From assembly GCF_900129885.1 (NCBI RefSeq), contig NZ_FQXE01000013.1:62001-126000 (forward strand): a DNA stretch of 64,000 bases, in the 5' to 3' direction. The notes under the pieces were generated by a model. The model ran no database searches. It saw only the letters and a list, made by a program, of their open reading frames with translations, and had not been told where the DNA came from. Within the stretch, counting starts at the first letter, position 1; every line of letters begins with the position of its first letter. This DNA is from Pollutimonas bauzanensis (GTDB lineage: Bacteria; Pseudomonadota; Gammaproteobacteria; Burkholderiales; Burkholderiaceae_B). Shown here one piece after another: positions 1 to 8,649 of the stretch. Made by a program: the position numbers and the translations under genes.

Positions 1-406
1 CCTTGGGCAACTGGCGCAGGATGGCTTCAAAGGCGCTGTCGTCGAATTTGAAGCTGGGTGGAAACTGCCACAGGATGGGGCCGAGCTTTTCGCGCAAATT
101 GAACAGGCCCGAGGCGAAGAAATTGGCGAGCGCCGCATGGCTTGCCGCGGCGTCGCGAAAGCGCAGCGTATGCGTCAGGTAGCGCGAGCCCTTGACGCTG
201 AAGACAAAGCCGGGCGGGGTCGCGTCGCGCCAACTGGCGTAGCGCTGGGGCGACTGCAGGGAATAGAAGGAGCCGTTGATCTCGATGGTCTGCACTGCGC
301 GGGAAGCGAACTCCAGTTCGCGCGCCTGCGCGAGCTTGTCCGGATAGAAGACCTTGCGCCAGCCTGCGTAGCGCCAGCCCGAAATGCCGATACGTATATG
401 TCCCAT
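1..406 (-). CDS. DUF72 (YecE-like) protein, 3' part outside the window
   Basis: The reading frame starts at 406 (ATG on the minus strand) and runs off the left edge, so only about 135 N-terminal residues are visible. It opens with MGHIRIGISGWRYAGWRKVF and continues with EINGSFYSLQSP and GFVFSVKGSRYLTH. These are the usual opening blocks of the DUF72/YecE TIM-barrel-like family: a G-x-S-G-W start, an E-x-N-x-S/T-F-Y strand, and an F-x-F-x-V-K strand. Biochemical function is not established for the family. The start codon sits in a clean gap, with nothing overlapping it upstream. Family assignment is secure; function is unknown. Confidence 0.9.
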   Translation of the reverse strand, partial: MGHIRIGISGWRYAGWRKVFYPDKLAQARELEFASRAVQTIEINGSFYSLQSPQRYASWRDATPPGFVFSVKGSRYLTHTLRFRDAAASHAALANFFASGLFNLREKLGPILWQFPPSFKFDDSAFEAILRQLPK

Positions 407-670
407 AGCAGCCTTCCAATGGTGCGGGGCCTGTGCGCTGTCGCCACCCGCGGCCGGCGGGGATATGCCACGGCCTTGTACAGCAGATGGTAGCGCCCCG
501 AGCGCGCCGTGCGCGGCACTTTCAGTTATTGTTGCATTTTGTATGAGGAGGACGCTTCATTCAGGAGAACCGAGTCTTCCCCGTGTATTATTGCAGGGCT
601 GGGGCGCGGTTCGCCGTATTGCGGGATGCCGGCGCCGGGTCGAAATCAACCAATAAGAGAGGGGATATCA

Positions 671-1429
671 ATGGATAGTACGGCGGGCGTGGCATTGGTG
701 ACAGGAGCGGGCAGCGGGATAGGCCGCGCCGTGGCCCTCGAGCTTCTGGCCAATAATTATCGGGTAGTGCTGGTCGGCCGGCGCGCGGATGCGCTCGAGC
801 AGACGCGTGAATTGGCGGGCGAGCGCGGCGTTCATGCGCTGGCCGTGCCCACCGATGTCAGCGACGAGCACTCTGTGCGGGCCCTGTTTGAAACAATAGC
901 GGGCGCCTACGGCCGCCTCGACCTGCTGTTCAATAACGCCGGCCGCGGCGCTCCCGCCGTCCCCATCGAAGACCTGTCGGTGGCGGACTGGCGCGCGGTG
1001 GTCGATGTGAACCTGACGGGCATGTTCCTGTGCGCGCAGGCGGCCATACGCATGATGAAAACGCAGCAGCCGCAAGGCGGACGCATCATCAACAATGGCT
1101 CGATTTCCGCTTACGCCCCGCGCCCTTATTCGATCGCCTACACGGCCACCAAGCATGCGGTGGCGGGGCTGACCAAATCGATTTCGCTGGACTGCCGCTC
1201 CTACCATATTGCCTGCGGCCAGATCGATATAGGCAATGCCGCCACTGAAATGACCGAGCGCATGACCGCCGGCGTTCTGCAAGCCGACGGCACGACCAGG
1301 CCTGAACCGCGCATGGACGTGGCCCATGTGGCCCGCGCTGTCGTCCACATGGCGCAGCTGCCATTGGATGCCAATGTGCAGTCCATGACCATCATGGCGA
1401 CCAATATGCCGTTTGTCGGGCGCGGCTGA
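671..1429 (+). CDS. SDR family NAD(P)-dependent oxidoreductase
   Basis: A 252-residue classical short-chain dehydrogenase/reductase. The Rossmann nucleotide-binding motif TGAGSGIG is at residues 11-18 and NNAG at 88-91. The catalytic set is Ser144, Tyr157 and Lys161 (Y-x3-K). Arg37-Arg38 after the second strand would favour NADP(H) over NAD(H), by analogy with other SDRs. The frame is open upstream, but the start at 671 is chosen because a purine-rich stretch (GAGAGGGG) lies just before it and the motif spacing is normal. It is followed closely by the DUF924 gene on the same strand. The substrate cannot be read from sequence. Confidence 0.92.
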   Translation: MDSTAGVALVTGAGSGIGRAVALELLANNYRVVLVGRRADALEQTRELAGERGVHALAVPTDVSDEHSVRALFETIAGAYGRLDLLFNNAGRGAPAVPIEDLSVADWRAVVDVNLTGMFLCAQAAIRMMKTQQPQGGRIINNGSISAYAPRPYSIAYTATKHAVAGLTKSISLDCRSYHIACGQIDIGNAATEMTERMTAGVLQADGTTRPEPRMDVAHVARAVVHMAQLPLDANVQSMTIMATNMPFVGRG

Positions 1430-1474
1430 CGGGCCGGCGGCCCGCAGGATGACGCCTGCCCAATCCAAGGAGCC

Positions 1475-2044
1475 ATGCCTATCATGACCGTGCAGCCCGG
1501 AGGAAACCAGGAGCCCTGCGCCGAAGTCGTCGATTTCTGGCGGGAGGCGGGGCCGGCGCGCTGGTTCAACAAGGATCCCGCCTTCGATCTGCGCTTTGGC
1601 GAACGCTTCATGCCACAGCACCTGGCTGCGGCGCGCCGCGAACTCGACGGCTGGGCGCGCAGCCCCGACGGCGCATTGGCGCTTCTCATCCTGCTGGATC
1701 AATTTCCCCGCAATGCGTTTCGCGGCACCGCGCACATGTATGCGACCGATGCGCTGGCGCGGCATTTCGCCGCGGCGATGATAGCCGCCGGCTTCGACCA
1801 GCGCATAGAACCCGCGCTGCGCCTGTTCTGCTATCTGCCTTTCGAGCATTCGGAGTGCCTGGCCGACCAGGAGCGGTCCGTGTCGCTCCATGCCGGCCTG
1901 GACCCTGCCGTGTCCCGGTACGCCCGGGACCACCACCGCATCATCGCGCGCTTCGGCCGCTTCCCGCACCGCAACCTGCTGCTGGGGCGCGACACCACCC
2001 CGGCCGAACAGGATTTCCTGGACCAGGGCGGTTTCGCCGGATGA
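1475..2044 (+). CDS. DUF924 family protein
   Basis: A 189-residue protein matching the DUF924 family, soluble all-helical proteins of unknown function related to TPR-like folds. Typical signatures are VVDFWREAG near the N terminus, LILLDQFPRN in the centre, and YLPFEHSE followed by a histidine- and arginine-rich GRFPHRN block near the C terminus. It lies 45 bases after the SDR gene and may share its transcript. ATG codons occur at 1475 and 1484. The AAGGAG at 1467-1472 is too close to the first and better spaced for the second, so the true start may be 1484. No catalytic role can be assigned. Confidence 0.88.
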   Translation: MPIMTVQPGGNQEPCAEVVDFWREAGPARWFNKDPAFDLRFGERFMPQHLAAARRELDGWARSPDGALALLILLDQFPRNAFRGTAHMYATDALARHFAAAMIAAGFDQRIEPALRLFCYLPFEHSECLADQERSVSLHAGLDPAVSRYARDHHRIIARFGRFPHRNLLLGRDTTPAEQDFLDQGGFAG

Positions 2045-2089
2045 GCCGGCCGCGATAGCCCGCAATGTCCAGCCGCGGCGCCGGCCCTC

Positions 2090-3358
2090 TCAGGCCGCTG
2101 GCGCGGCGGCCGCCTTGATGCCGTGCGCCAGCCATAGCAGCGCCGCGTAAGCGAGCAGTCCCAGTATGCCGGACATCCACAGGGACGACGCGCCCCATCG
2201 GTCTATCAGCAGGCCAAAAATGAAGGGGGCCGCCGCCTGGGCGATACGCGCCGGCACCATCAACAGACCCTGCCGCAAGCCGTAGCCTTGCGGTCCGAAG
2301 ATGACCAGGGGCAGGGTGCCTTTGGCGATGGTCAGTATGCCGTTGCCGGCGCCGTGCAGGACGGTGAACAGTATGGCCGCCGGCCCTCCGAAAACCAGCA
2401 GGCAGGCGGCGCCGACCGGGTGCGCCAGGGCGGCGAGCTGCGCCGACAGGAATGGATGCACGCGGCGCAGCAGGCTGAACTCCATGAGGCGGGCGACGAC
2501 TTGCGCAGGCCCCACCAGCGCCGAGACGGCTACCGCGCCGGCCAGCGTGAGTCCCGAGGCTTGCAGCAGATGCGGCAGGTGCGCGGCCATGGCGGTGCTG
2601 ATGAACCACGTGATGGCGAAGACTGTGGCCAGCAATACGCTGGCCTGGCGGCTGCCCTTGCCGGCCGGATCGCAACGGGATTCCCGTGCGGCGCCCGGCT
2701 GTATTTGGCCGGCTTCGCGGTCGGGCGCGCCAGCAGCCGGCATGCGGCCCGGCGTGATCCCGAGGGCGGCCCCGGGCAGCGAGGCGTTCAGTGGCAGGCC
2801 GGCAAACAGATGAAGCGCCGCCCAGGCCATGCAAGCGCTGCGCCAGCCGTATTCCAGCTCCAGCCAGGCCGACAAGGGCCAGCCTACCGTGCTGGCAAAA
2901 CCGGCGAATAGCGTAATCCCCGTGATCGCATTGCGCGCATTGTGGCCGTAGAGTCTTACGACGGTGGAGAAGGCGGCTTCGTACAGGCCGGCGCCCATAC
3001 CCGCGCCGATCAATAGCCACGCGGCGAAAAAGCCCAGGGTTTCCTGGGCGAGCGCCAGGCCGGCCAGCCCGGCGGCGAAGATCAGGTTGGTGGCCATCAG
3101 GACCGGGCGCCCGCCGTATTTATCGATGCAGCGGCCCGCCAGGGGGCCAAGAAAAGCTGCCAGGACGAGGGCCGCCGAAAATGCCGCGAAGACGGTCTGG
3201 ACCGATACGCCGAGGTCGCGCCCCATGGACGCGGCAAGCATGGCTGGCAGGTAGTACGACGATGCCCAGGCCAGTGTCTGGGTAGTGCCCAGGGTGGTCA
3301 CGGTGACGACGCGGCGGTCGATAATGATTGCGCTCCTCGGTTCTTTTTGCCCCATCAT
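2090..3358 (-). CDS. MFS transporter
   Basis: About 420 residues with roughly twelve hydrophobic segments and the major facilitator loop signature GRCIDKYGGRP between segments 2 and 3, so an inner-membrane secondary transporter. Substrate is unknown; the overall look is that of the monocarboxylate/oxalate-formate-like MFS group. The start is uncertain. ATG codons at 3358 and 3355 have no Shine-Dalgarno sequence, whereas a strong GAGGAG (complement of 3333-3338) lies 7 bases before an in-frame ATT at 3325-3323. It converges on the DUF924 gene and diverges from lrgA. Confidence 0.85.
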   Translation of the reverse strand: MMGQKEPRSAIIIDRRVVTVTTLGTTQTLAWASSYYLPAMLAASMGRDLGVSVQTVFAAFSAALVLAAFLGPLAGRCIDKYGGRPVLMATNLIFAAGLAGLALAQETLGFFAAWLLIGAGMGAGLYEAAFSTVVRLYGHNARNAITGITLFAGFASTVGWPLSAWLELEYGWRSACMAWAALHLFAGLPLNASLPGAALGITPGRMPAAGAPDREAGQIQPGAARESRCDPAGKGSRQASVLLATVFAITWFISTAMAAHLPHLLQASGLTLAGAVAVSALVGPAQVVARLMEFSLLRRVHPFLSAQLAALAHPVGAACLLVFGGPAAILFTVLHGAGNGILTIAKGTLPLVIFGPQGYGLRQGLLMVPARIAQAAAPFIFGLLIDRWGASSLWMSGILGLLAYAALLWLAHGIKAAAAPAA

Positions 3359-3469
3359 AATGCATGGGCGCAAGCGCCACAGAAGCGCAAAGGTGCTTAT
3401 GGATATTGCCGGCGCAGTATGCTAGTGTGCTGGCTCCGTCACCTTACTTGCCTATGCGCAGGGTCGCCC

Positions 3470-3829
3470 ATGCCCGTACTGTCCGCCATTGCCGCGTTGT
3501 TCGTCATGCAAATCCTCGGCGAGGTTCTGGTGCGGCTGTCCGGCTTGCCGCTGCCCGGCGCACTGGTGGGAATGCTGCTGATGCTCGCCGCCCTGATCGT
3601 CCGCGGACGAGTGCCGGCGGGTCTGCGCGATACCTGCCATCACATTCTGAAGCACTTGATGCTGCTGTTCATTCCGCTGGTGGCGGGCATCATGCTGTAT
3701 TTCGGCCGGTTCGCGAATGAATGGATGCCCTTCCTGCTGGCCTGTGTCGGCGGCGTGGCGCTGACTATCGCGGCCACGGCCCTGACCTTCCGCTGGATGC
3801 TGAGCCGGTCGCGGGCGTCCAGCTCATGA
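3470..3829 (+). CDS. lrgA: CidA/LrgA family holin-like membrane protein
   Basis: A 119-residue integral membrane protein with four hydrophobic segments. The family block LPLPGALVGMLLML and the later HLMLLFIPLVAGIM mark it as CidA/LrgA. These small proteins work with LrgB-type partners and have been linked to murein hydrolase control, programmed lysis and export of small metabolites. The frame extends upstream, but the ATG at 3470 is the one that fits the family start. The stop overlaps the start of the next gene (ATGA at 3826-3829), indicating translational coupling with lrgB. Confidence 0.9.
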   Translation: MPVLSAIAALFVMQILGEVLVRLSGLPLPGALVGMLLMLAALIVRGRVPAGLRDTCHHILKHLMLLFIPLVAGIMLYFGRFANEWMPFLLACVGGVALTIAATALTFRWMLSRSRASSS

Positions 3830-4548
3830 CTGGCGCCCTGGCGGTATGGGCCTACCTGGCCGACTCTTCCCTTTTCTGGCTCGGCTTCACTCTGCTGGCC
3901 TACCTGGCCGCCGCCACGGTTTATCAGCGCAGCGGCGGCAATCCTCTGCTATTGCCGGTGCTCACGGCGGTGATCGTCATCGTCGGCATGCTGTATGCCA
4001 CCGGGACGCCTTACCCGGTTTATGCGGAACGCACCTGGTTCCTGAAGTTTCTCATCGGGCCGGCGACCGTGGCACTGGCGGTGCCGCTGTATGGCCAGCT
4101 GGCGCGCCTGAAACGGGTGTTCTGGCCGGTTTTCGCGGCCTTGCTGGCGGGCTCGGCCACGGCTATCCTGTCGGCCATCGGGATTGCCCGGATCATGGGG
4201 GCGTCGCTGCAAACCCAGCTGTCGCTCGCGCCCAAGTCGGCGACCATGCCGATCGCCATGGAAGTGGCCGGATTGAGCGGCGGTTCGCCCTCGCTCACCA
4301 CGATAGCCGTTGCCGTTACGGGAATCGCCGGCGCCATCATGGCGGGCTGGCTGCTGAGGCTGTTGCGGGTCAATGACCCGGAGGTGGAAGGGTTCGCGCT
4401 GGGCTTGAGCGCGCATGCGATCGGCACGGCGCGCGCTTTTCAGGCGAATGAAACGGTGGGCGCATTCGCGGCCTTGGGAATGGGCCTCAACGGCATAGCG
4501 ACCGCCGTTCTGGTTCCGTTGATCCTGGCCATGCTGGGGCTGATATAG
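3826..4548 (+). CDS. lrgB: LrgB family membrane protein
   Basis: A 240-residue multi-pass membrane protein of the LrgB/CidB family. Recognisable blocks are FLIGPATVALAVPLY, LAPKSATMPIAMEV and GLSAHAIGTARAF followed by FAALGMGLNG, which recur across the family. It is coupled to lrgA by a four-base overlap, the standard two-gene arrangement. The start at 3826 is fixed by that overlap and by the first hydrophobic segment. The pair is thought to act in membrane permeability, holin/antiholin control or small-molecule export. No adjacent LytTR-type regulator is present here. Confidence 0.92.
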   Translation: MTGALAVWAYLADSSLFWLGFTLLAYLAAATVYQRSGGNPLLLPVLTAVIVIVGMLYATGTPYPVYAERTWFLKFLIGPATVALAVPLYGQLARLKRVFWPVFAALLAGSATAILSAIGIARIMGASLQTQLSLAPKSATMPIAMEVAGLSGGSPSLTTIAVAVTGIAGAIMAGWLLRLLRVNDPEVEGFALGLSAHAIGTARAFQANETVGAFAALGMGLNGIATAVLVPLILAMLGLI

Positions 4549-4646
4549 AAAAGCCATTTTTCTGATTTGAAACAATCGGGATGGCGCCGCAAGGTTGTAT
4601 TATCTCAATTGTCAGCATCGCGCCAGAAGAATTAAAGGAGACCACA

Positions 4647-6305
4647 ATGCCCAGCATTTTTGACCAGGATTTGCCGCAGACCCCGGCTAACTACGCCTCG
4701 ATTTCCCCGCTGTCCTTCATCGAGCGTTCGGCGCGGGTGTATCCGCAGCGCCTCGCGGTCGTGCATGGCAAGGGCCCCCAGGCATTGCGGCGCAACTGGG
4801 CGCAACTCTACAGCCGCTGCCGGCAACTGGCCAGCGCGCTGGCGCAAAGCGGAATAGGCAAGGGCGATACGGTGGCGGTCATGCTGCCCAACACGCCTGT
4901 CATGGTTGAGGCCCACTTCGGCGTTCCCATGGCCGGCGCCGTATTGAACGCCATCAATACGCGGCTGGACGCCCAAACCGTCGCATTCATGCTCGACCAT
5001 GGCGAGGCCAAGACGGTCATCGTCGATACGGAGTTCGCCCCTGTCGTGGGCAAGGCGCTGTCCTTGCGCACCTCGTCCGCGCCCATCCATGTCATCGATG
5101 TGGCCGATGCCCTGTATACCGGGCCGGCGCAACCCATAGGCGCCATCGAATACGAAGCGTTCATCGCCGCCGGCGATCCGGATTATGCCTGGCAGCTTCC
5201 CGACAGCGAATGGGATGCCATCGCCCTCAATTACACCAGCGGCACCACCGGCAACCCGAAAGGGGTGGTGTATCACCACCGGGGCGCCGCCACGGCCGCG
5301 ATCTCGAATATCCTGGAATGGGACATGCCCAAGCATGCCGTCTATTTATGGACGCTGCCCATGTTCCACTGCAACGGCTGGTGCTTTCCCTGGGCGGTCG
5401 CCGCGCGCGCCGGCGTGAACGTGTGTTTGCGCCGGGTCGAAGCGCAGGCCATCTTCGACGCCATCCGCGAACACGGCGTCACCCATTACTGCGGGGCGCC
5501 CATTGTGCACAGCCTGCTGGTCAATGCGCCGGCCGGCATGAAGCAGGGGGTTCCGCAAGGGGTCAAGGCCATGGTCGCTGGCGCGGCGCCGCCGGCCTCC
5601 ATGATAGAAGGCATGGAGCGCCTGGGGTTCGACCTGCTGCACGTCTATGGCTTGACCGAGACCTACGGCCCGGCGACGGTGTGCGCCAAGCACGACGACT
5701 GGAATGATCTCGATATCGGCGAGCGCGCGCGCTTGAATGCGCGCCAGGGGGTCAACTATCACCTGGAGCGCGGGATCGCCGTGATGGATCCGCAAACCAT
5801 GCAGCCCGTGCCGGCCGATGGCGAGACCATGGGCGAAATCATGTTCCGCGGCAATATCGCCATGAAGGGCTATCTGAAGAATCCGAAGGCCACCCAGGAG
5901 GCTTTGGCGGGCGGCTGGTTCCACAGCGGCGACCTGGCCGTCATGGACCCGGACGGCTACGTGAAAATCAAGGACCGCAGCAAGGACATCATCATTTCCG
6001 GCGGCGAGAACATTTCTTCCATCGAGGTCGAGGACGTGCTTTATCGCCATCCGGACGTCCTCGCCGCCGCTGTCGTGGCGCGTTCCGATACGCGCTGGGG
6101 CGAAACGCCTTGCGCCTTCGTCGAACTCAAGGAAGGCTCCGAAGCCACGCCGGAGGCCATCATCGCGCATTGCAAGAAGCATCTGGCGGGCTTCAAGGTG
6201 CCGCGGATAGTGGTTTTTTGCGAACTCCCCAAAACCTCCACCGGCAAGATCCAGAAGTTCGAGCTGCGCAAGCAGGCCGAAGCGATCGACGCGGTGGCCA
6301 GTTGA
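4647..6305 (+). CDS. AMP-forming acyl-CoA synthetase (DmdB/medium-chain type)
   Basis: A 552-residue ANL-superfamily enzyme that would adenylate a carboxylic acid and transfer the acyl group to CoA. The P-loop motif YTSGTTGNPKG is in the first third, YGLTETYGP in the middle, SGDLAVMDPDGY and KDRSKDIIISGGENISS mark the hinge, and KTSTGKIQK carries the catalytic C-terminal lysine. The start at 4647 follows AAAGGAG at a good distance. Overall resemblance is to 3-(methylthio)propionyl-CoA ligase (DmdB) and related medium-chain acyl-CoA synthetases. The actual acid cannot be told. It stands alone, ending 8 bases before the yajQ promoter. Confidence 0.92.
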   Translation: MPSIFDQDLPQTPANYASISPLSFIERSARVYPQRLAVVHGKGPQALRRNWAQLYSRCRQLASALAQSGIGKGDTVAVMLPNTPVMVEAHFGVPMAGAVLNAINTRLDAQTVAFMLDHGEAKTVIVDTEFAPVVGKALSLRTSSAPIHVIDVADALYTGPAQPIGAIEYEAFIAAGDPDYAWQLPDSEWDAIALNYTSGTTGNPKGVVYHHRGAATAAISNILEWDMPKHAVYLWTLPMFHCNGWCFPWAVAARAGVNVCLRRVEAQAIFDAIREHGVTHYCGAPIVHSLLVNAPAGMKQGVPQGVKAMVAGAAPPASMIEGMERLGFDLLHVYGLTETYGPATVCAKHDDWNDLDIGERARLNARQGVNYHLERGIAVMDPQTMQPVPADGETMGEIMFRGNIAMKGYLKNPKATQEALAGGWFHSGDLAVMDPDGYVKIKDRSKDIIISGGENISSIEVEDVLYRHPDVLAAAVVARSDTRWGETPCAFVELKEGSEATPEAIIAHCKKHLAGFKVPRIVVFCELPKTSTGKIQKFELRKQAEAIDAVAS

Positions 6306-6313
6306 TCGCGCGG

Positions 6314-6342
6314 TTGTACCGCCTGGCCGGCTGGTCTACAAT
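6314..6342 (+). promoter_or_regulatory. Sigma70-type promoter of yajQ
   Basis: TTGTAC at 6314-6319 and TACAAT at 6337-6342 are separated by exactly 17 bases. Transcription would start near 6349, leaving a leader of about 22 bases before the yajQ ATG. The -35 box begins 8 bases after the acyl-CoA synthetase stop codon, so yajQ has its own promoter. Confidence 0.65.
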
Positions 6343-6370
6343 TTAATGTGTTTTCCACGGAATTTCAGGT

Positions 6371-6853
6371 ATGCCCACATTTGATGTCGTCTCCGAAGTC
6401 GACAAGCATGAACTCAGCAACGCCGTCGACCAGGCCAGCCGCGAACTGGCCACGCGCTTCGATTTCAAAGGCAGCGACGCCAAGTTCGAACTCGATGGTT
6501 TCGTCGTCACCCAGTCCGCTTCCAGCGTCTTCCAGCTCAATCAGATGCTGGACATCCTGCGCGGGCGCTTGTCCGCCCGCGGCATCGATGTGCGCTGCCT
6601 CGATGTCGCAAGCCCTCTGGAAAACCTCGGCGGCGCGCGCCAGAAGATCACCATCAAGCAGGGCATAGAACAGGCCGTATCCAAGAAGCTCATCGCCGCG
6701 CTCAAGGCGGCCAAGCTCAAGGTGGAGGCCCAGATCAACGGCGAGAAACTGCGCATCAGCGGCAAGAAGCGGGACGATCTCCAGGCGGCCATCGCCCTGC
6801 TCAAGAAAACCGATGTCGAATTGCCGCTGCAATTCGAGAACTTCCGCGACTGA
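6371..6853 (+). CDS. yajQ: YajQ family nucleotide-binding protein (c-di-GMP effector family)
   Basis: A 160-residue, full-length YajQ protein. The start MPTFDVVSEVDKHELSNAV, the ATRFDFKGS block, and the end DVELPLQFENFRD are diagnostic. The fold is two RNP-like domains. Members in Xanthomonas and Pseudomonas bind cyclic di-GMP and modulate transcription; others have been tied to tRNA binding or virulence. It is monocistronic with its own promoter and converges on the YadH-like permease gene after a 40-base gap. Binding of c-di-GMP here is inferred from family. Confidence 0.96.
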   Translation: MPTFDVVSEVDKHELSNAVDQASRELATRFDFKGSDAKFELDGFVVTQSASSVFQLNQMLDILRGRLSARGIDVRCLDVASPLENLGGARQKITIKQGIEQAVSKKLIAALKAAKLKVEAQINGEKLRISGKKRDDLQAAIALLKKTDVELPLQFENFRD

Positions 6854-6893
6854 CCGGCCGGGCTGAGGCCGCGGCTGCAGGCTTTCCGCGGGC

Positions 6894-7655
6894 TCAGGTC
6901 TTGAGCCGGTATCCCGATTTGAACATCCAGAAAACGATGGCCAGGCACAGGGCCAGGAACAGCACGGTCATGCCCAGGCTGATATACACGTTCACGTCGG
7001 CGATGCCGTAGAAGCTCCAGCGGAACCCGCTGATCAGATAGACCACGGGATTGAAGAGCGTCACCGTCTGCCAGAAGGGCGGCAGCATGTTTATGGAATA
7101 GAAGCTGCCGCCCAGGAAAGTCAGCGGGGTCACGATCAGCAGCGGCACGAGCTGCAGTTTCTCGAAGCCGTCGGCCCAGATGCCGATAATAAAGCCGAAC
7201 AGGCTGAACGTAACCGCGGTAAGCACCAGGAACAGCAGCATCCAGAAAGGATGGTCGACTTGCAGCGGCACGAAGAAGCCCGCGGTGGCCAGGATGATGG
7301 CGGCGAGAATGATGGACTTGGTCGCCGCGGCGCCCACGTAGCTCAGGGTGATTTCCAGGTAGGAAATGGGCGCCGACAACAGCTCGTAGATGGTGCCGGA
7401 AAATTTCGGGAAATAGATGCCGAAGGATGCGTTGGATATACTTTGTGTCAAGAGGGAGAGCATCACCAGGCCGGGCACGATGAACGCGCCATAGCTGATC
7501 CCCTCTATTTCGGTTATCCGGTGGCCTATGGCGGCGCCGAAGACGACAAAATACAAAGAAGTGGAAATGACCGGGGCGACTATGCTTTGCAGCAGGGTGC
7601 GCCAGGTCCTGGCCATTTCGAATGCGTAGATCGCGCGGATGGCATGGATATTCAT
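6894..7655 (-). CDS. yadH: ABC-2 type transporter permease (YadH-like)
   Basis: A 253-residue membrane protein with six hydrophobic segments of the ABC-2 export permease family. It is close to E. coli YadH: shared blocks include [47 protein letters not shown] and [12 protein letters not shown]. It overlaps the 3' end of the ATPase gene upstream by four bases, so the two are translationally coupled and form an exporter of two permeases and two ATPases. The exported substrate of YadGH systems is not known. Confidence 0.93.
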   Translation of the reverse strand: MNIHAIRAIYAFEMARTWRTLLQSIVAPVISTSLYFVVFGAAIGHRITEIEGISYGAFIVPGLVMLSLLTQSISNASFGIYFPKFSGTIYELLSAPISYLEITLSYVGAAATKSIILAAIILATAGFFVPLQVDHPFWMLLFLVLTAVTFSLFGFIIGIWADGFEKLQLVPLLIVTPLTFLGGSFYSINMLPPFWQTVTLFNPVVYLISGFRWSFYGIADVNVYISLGMTVLFLALCLAIVFWMFKSGYRLKT

Positions 7656-8578
7656 GATGGATTGCGCACCAGCTTCACAAAAATCTCCTCAAGCGATGTC
7701 TGTTTGGTTTCGAGGTCTTTGAACTTTATACCGGTTTCGGCCAGGTCCTTGAACAGGGCGGTGATATCGTTGTGCTGGCGCTGGGTGTCGTAGGTGTAGA
7801 CCAGCTCAGTGCCATCGGCCGATAGGTCGAGCTGATAGGCGGCGAGCGTGGCGGGAACGGCATAGAGCGCCTGGTGCAGGTGCAGTATCAATTGTTTCTT
7901 GCCCAGTTTGCGCATGAGCTCGCTTTTTTCTTCGACCAATATGATTTCGCCATTGTTGATGACGCCGACCCGGTCGGCCATTTCTTCGGCTTCTTCGATG
8001 TAGTGGGTGGTAAGAATGATGGTGACGCCGGTGTCGCGCAGCGAGCGCACCACTTGCCACATTTCTTTCCTGAGCGACACGTCCACGCCCGCGGTGGGTT
8101 CGTCCAGGAACAGGATTTGCGGTTCGTGCGACAGCGCCTTGGCTATCAGTACACGGCGCTTCATGCCGCCCGACAGCGTCATCAGCCGGTTGTCCTTCTT
8201 GTTCCACAGCGACAAGGCGCGCAGCACTTTTTCTATATGGACCGGATTGGGAGGTTTGCCGAAGAGGCCGCGGCTGAAGCTGACGGTGGCCCAGACTGTT
8301 TCAAAGGCGTCGGTGGTCAGCTCCTGCGGCACCAGGCCGATTTTCGAGCGGGCCAGGCGATATTCGCGGATGATGTCATGGCCGTCGGCCAGCACTATGC
8401 CGGCGCTGGGATTGACCAGGCCGCAAATAATGCTGATGAGCGTGGTCTTGCCCGCGCCGTTGGGGCCCAGCAGGGCGAAGATTTCGCCGCGGCGTATCTC
8501 GAGATTGATGTTCTTCAACGCCTGGAATCCCGATGCGTAGGTCTTGTCCAGGTTGGAAACTGAAATTACGGCTGACAT
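7652..8578 (-). CDS. yadG: ABC transporter ATP-binding protein (YadG-like)
   Basis: A 308-residue ATPase. Walker A is GPNGAGKTT, the Q-loop lies in LVPQELTT, the signature is LSGGMKRR, Walker B is [12 protein letters not shown], and the switch histidine is in [10 protein letters not shown]. The C-terminal 80 residues form the regulatory tail typical of ABC-2 drug/lipid/polysaccharide exporters. The start at 8578 gives the canonical [14 protein letters not shown] opening; the frame is open further upstream without support. It is coupled to the YadH-like permease and diverges from nnr. Confidence 0.94.
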   Translation of the reverse strand: MSAVISVSNLDKTYASGFQALKNINLEIRRGEIFALLGPNGAGKTTLISIICGLVNPSAGIVLADGHDIIREYRLARSKIGLVPQELTTDAFETVWATVSFSRGLFGKPPNPVHIEKVLRALSLWNKKDNRLMTLSGGMKRRVLIAKALSHEPQILFLDEPTAGVDVSLRKEMWQVVRSLRDTGVTIILTTHYIEEAEEMADRVGVINNGEIILVEEKSELMRKLGKKQLILHLHQALYAVPATLAAYQLDLSADGTELVYTYDTQRQHNDITALFKDLAETGIKFKDLETKQTSLEEIFVKLVRNPS

Positions 8579-8649
8579 GATGATTTCCCGATAGCTCTGG
8601 GGCACAATAGCATAATCGGAAACGCCGATCGAATACGCGACCAAGGCCC

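Noticed and set aside
668-2065. Long antisense open frame (465 codons) over the SDR and DUF924 genes
   Set aside because: It crosses two well-supported genes on the other strand, has no family motifs and is Arg/His/Gly-rich, a shadow of high-GC codon use.
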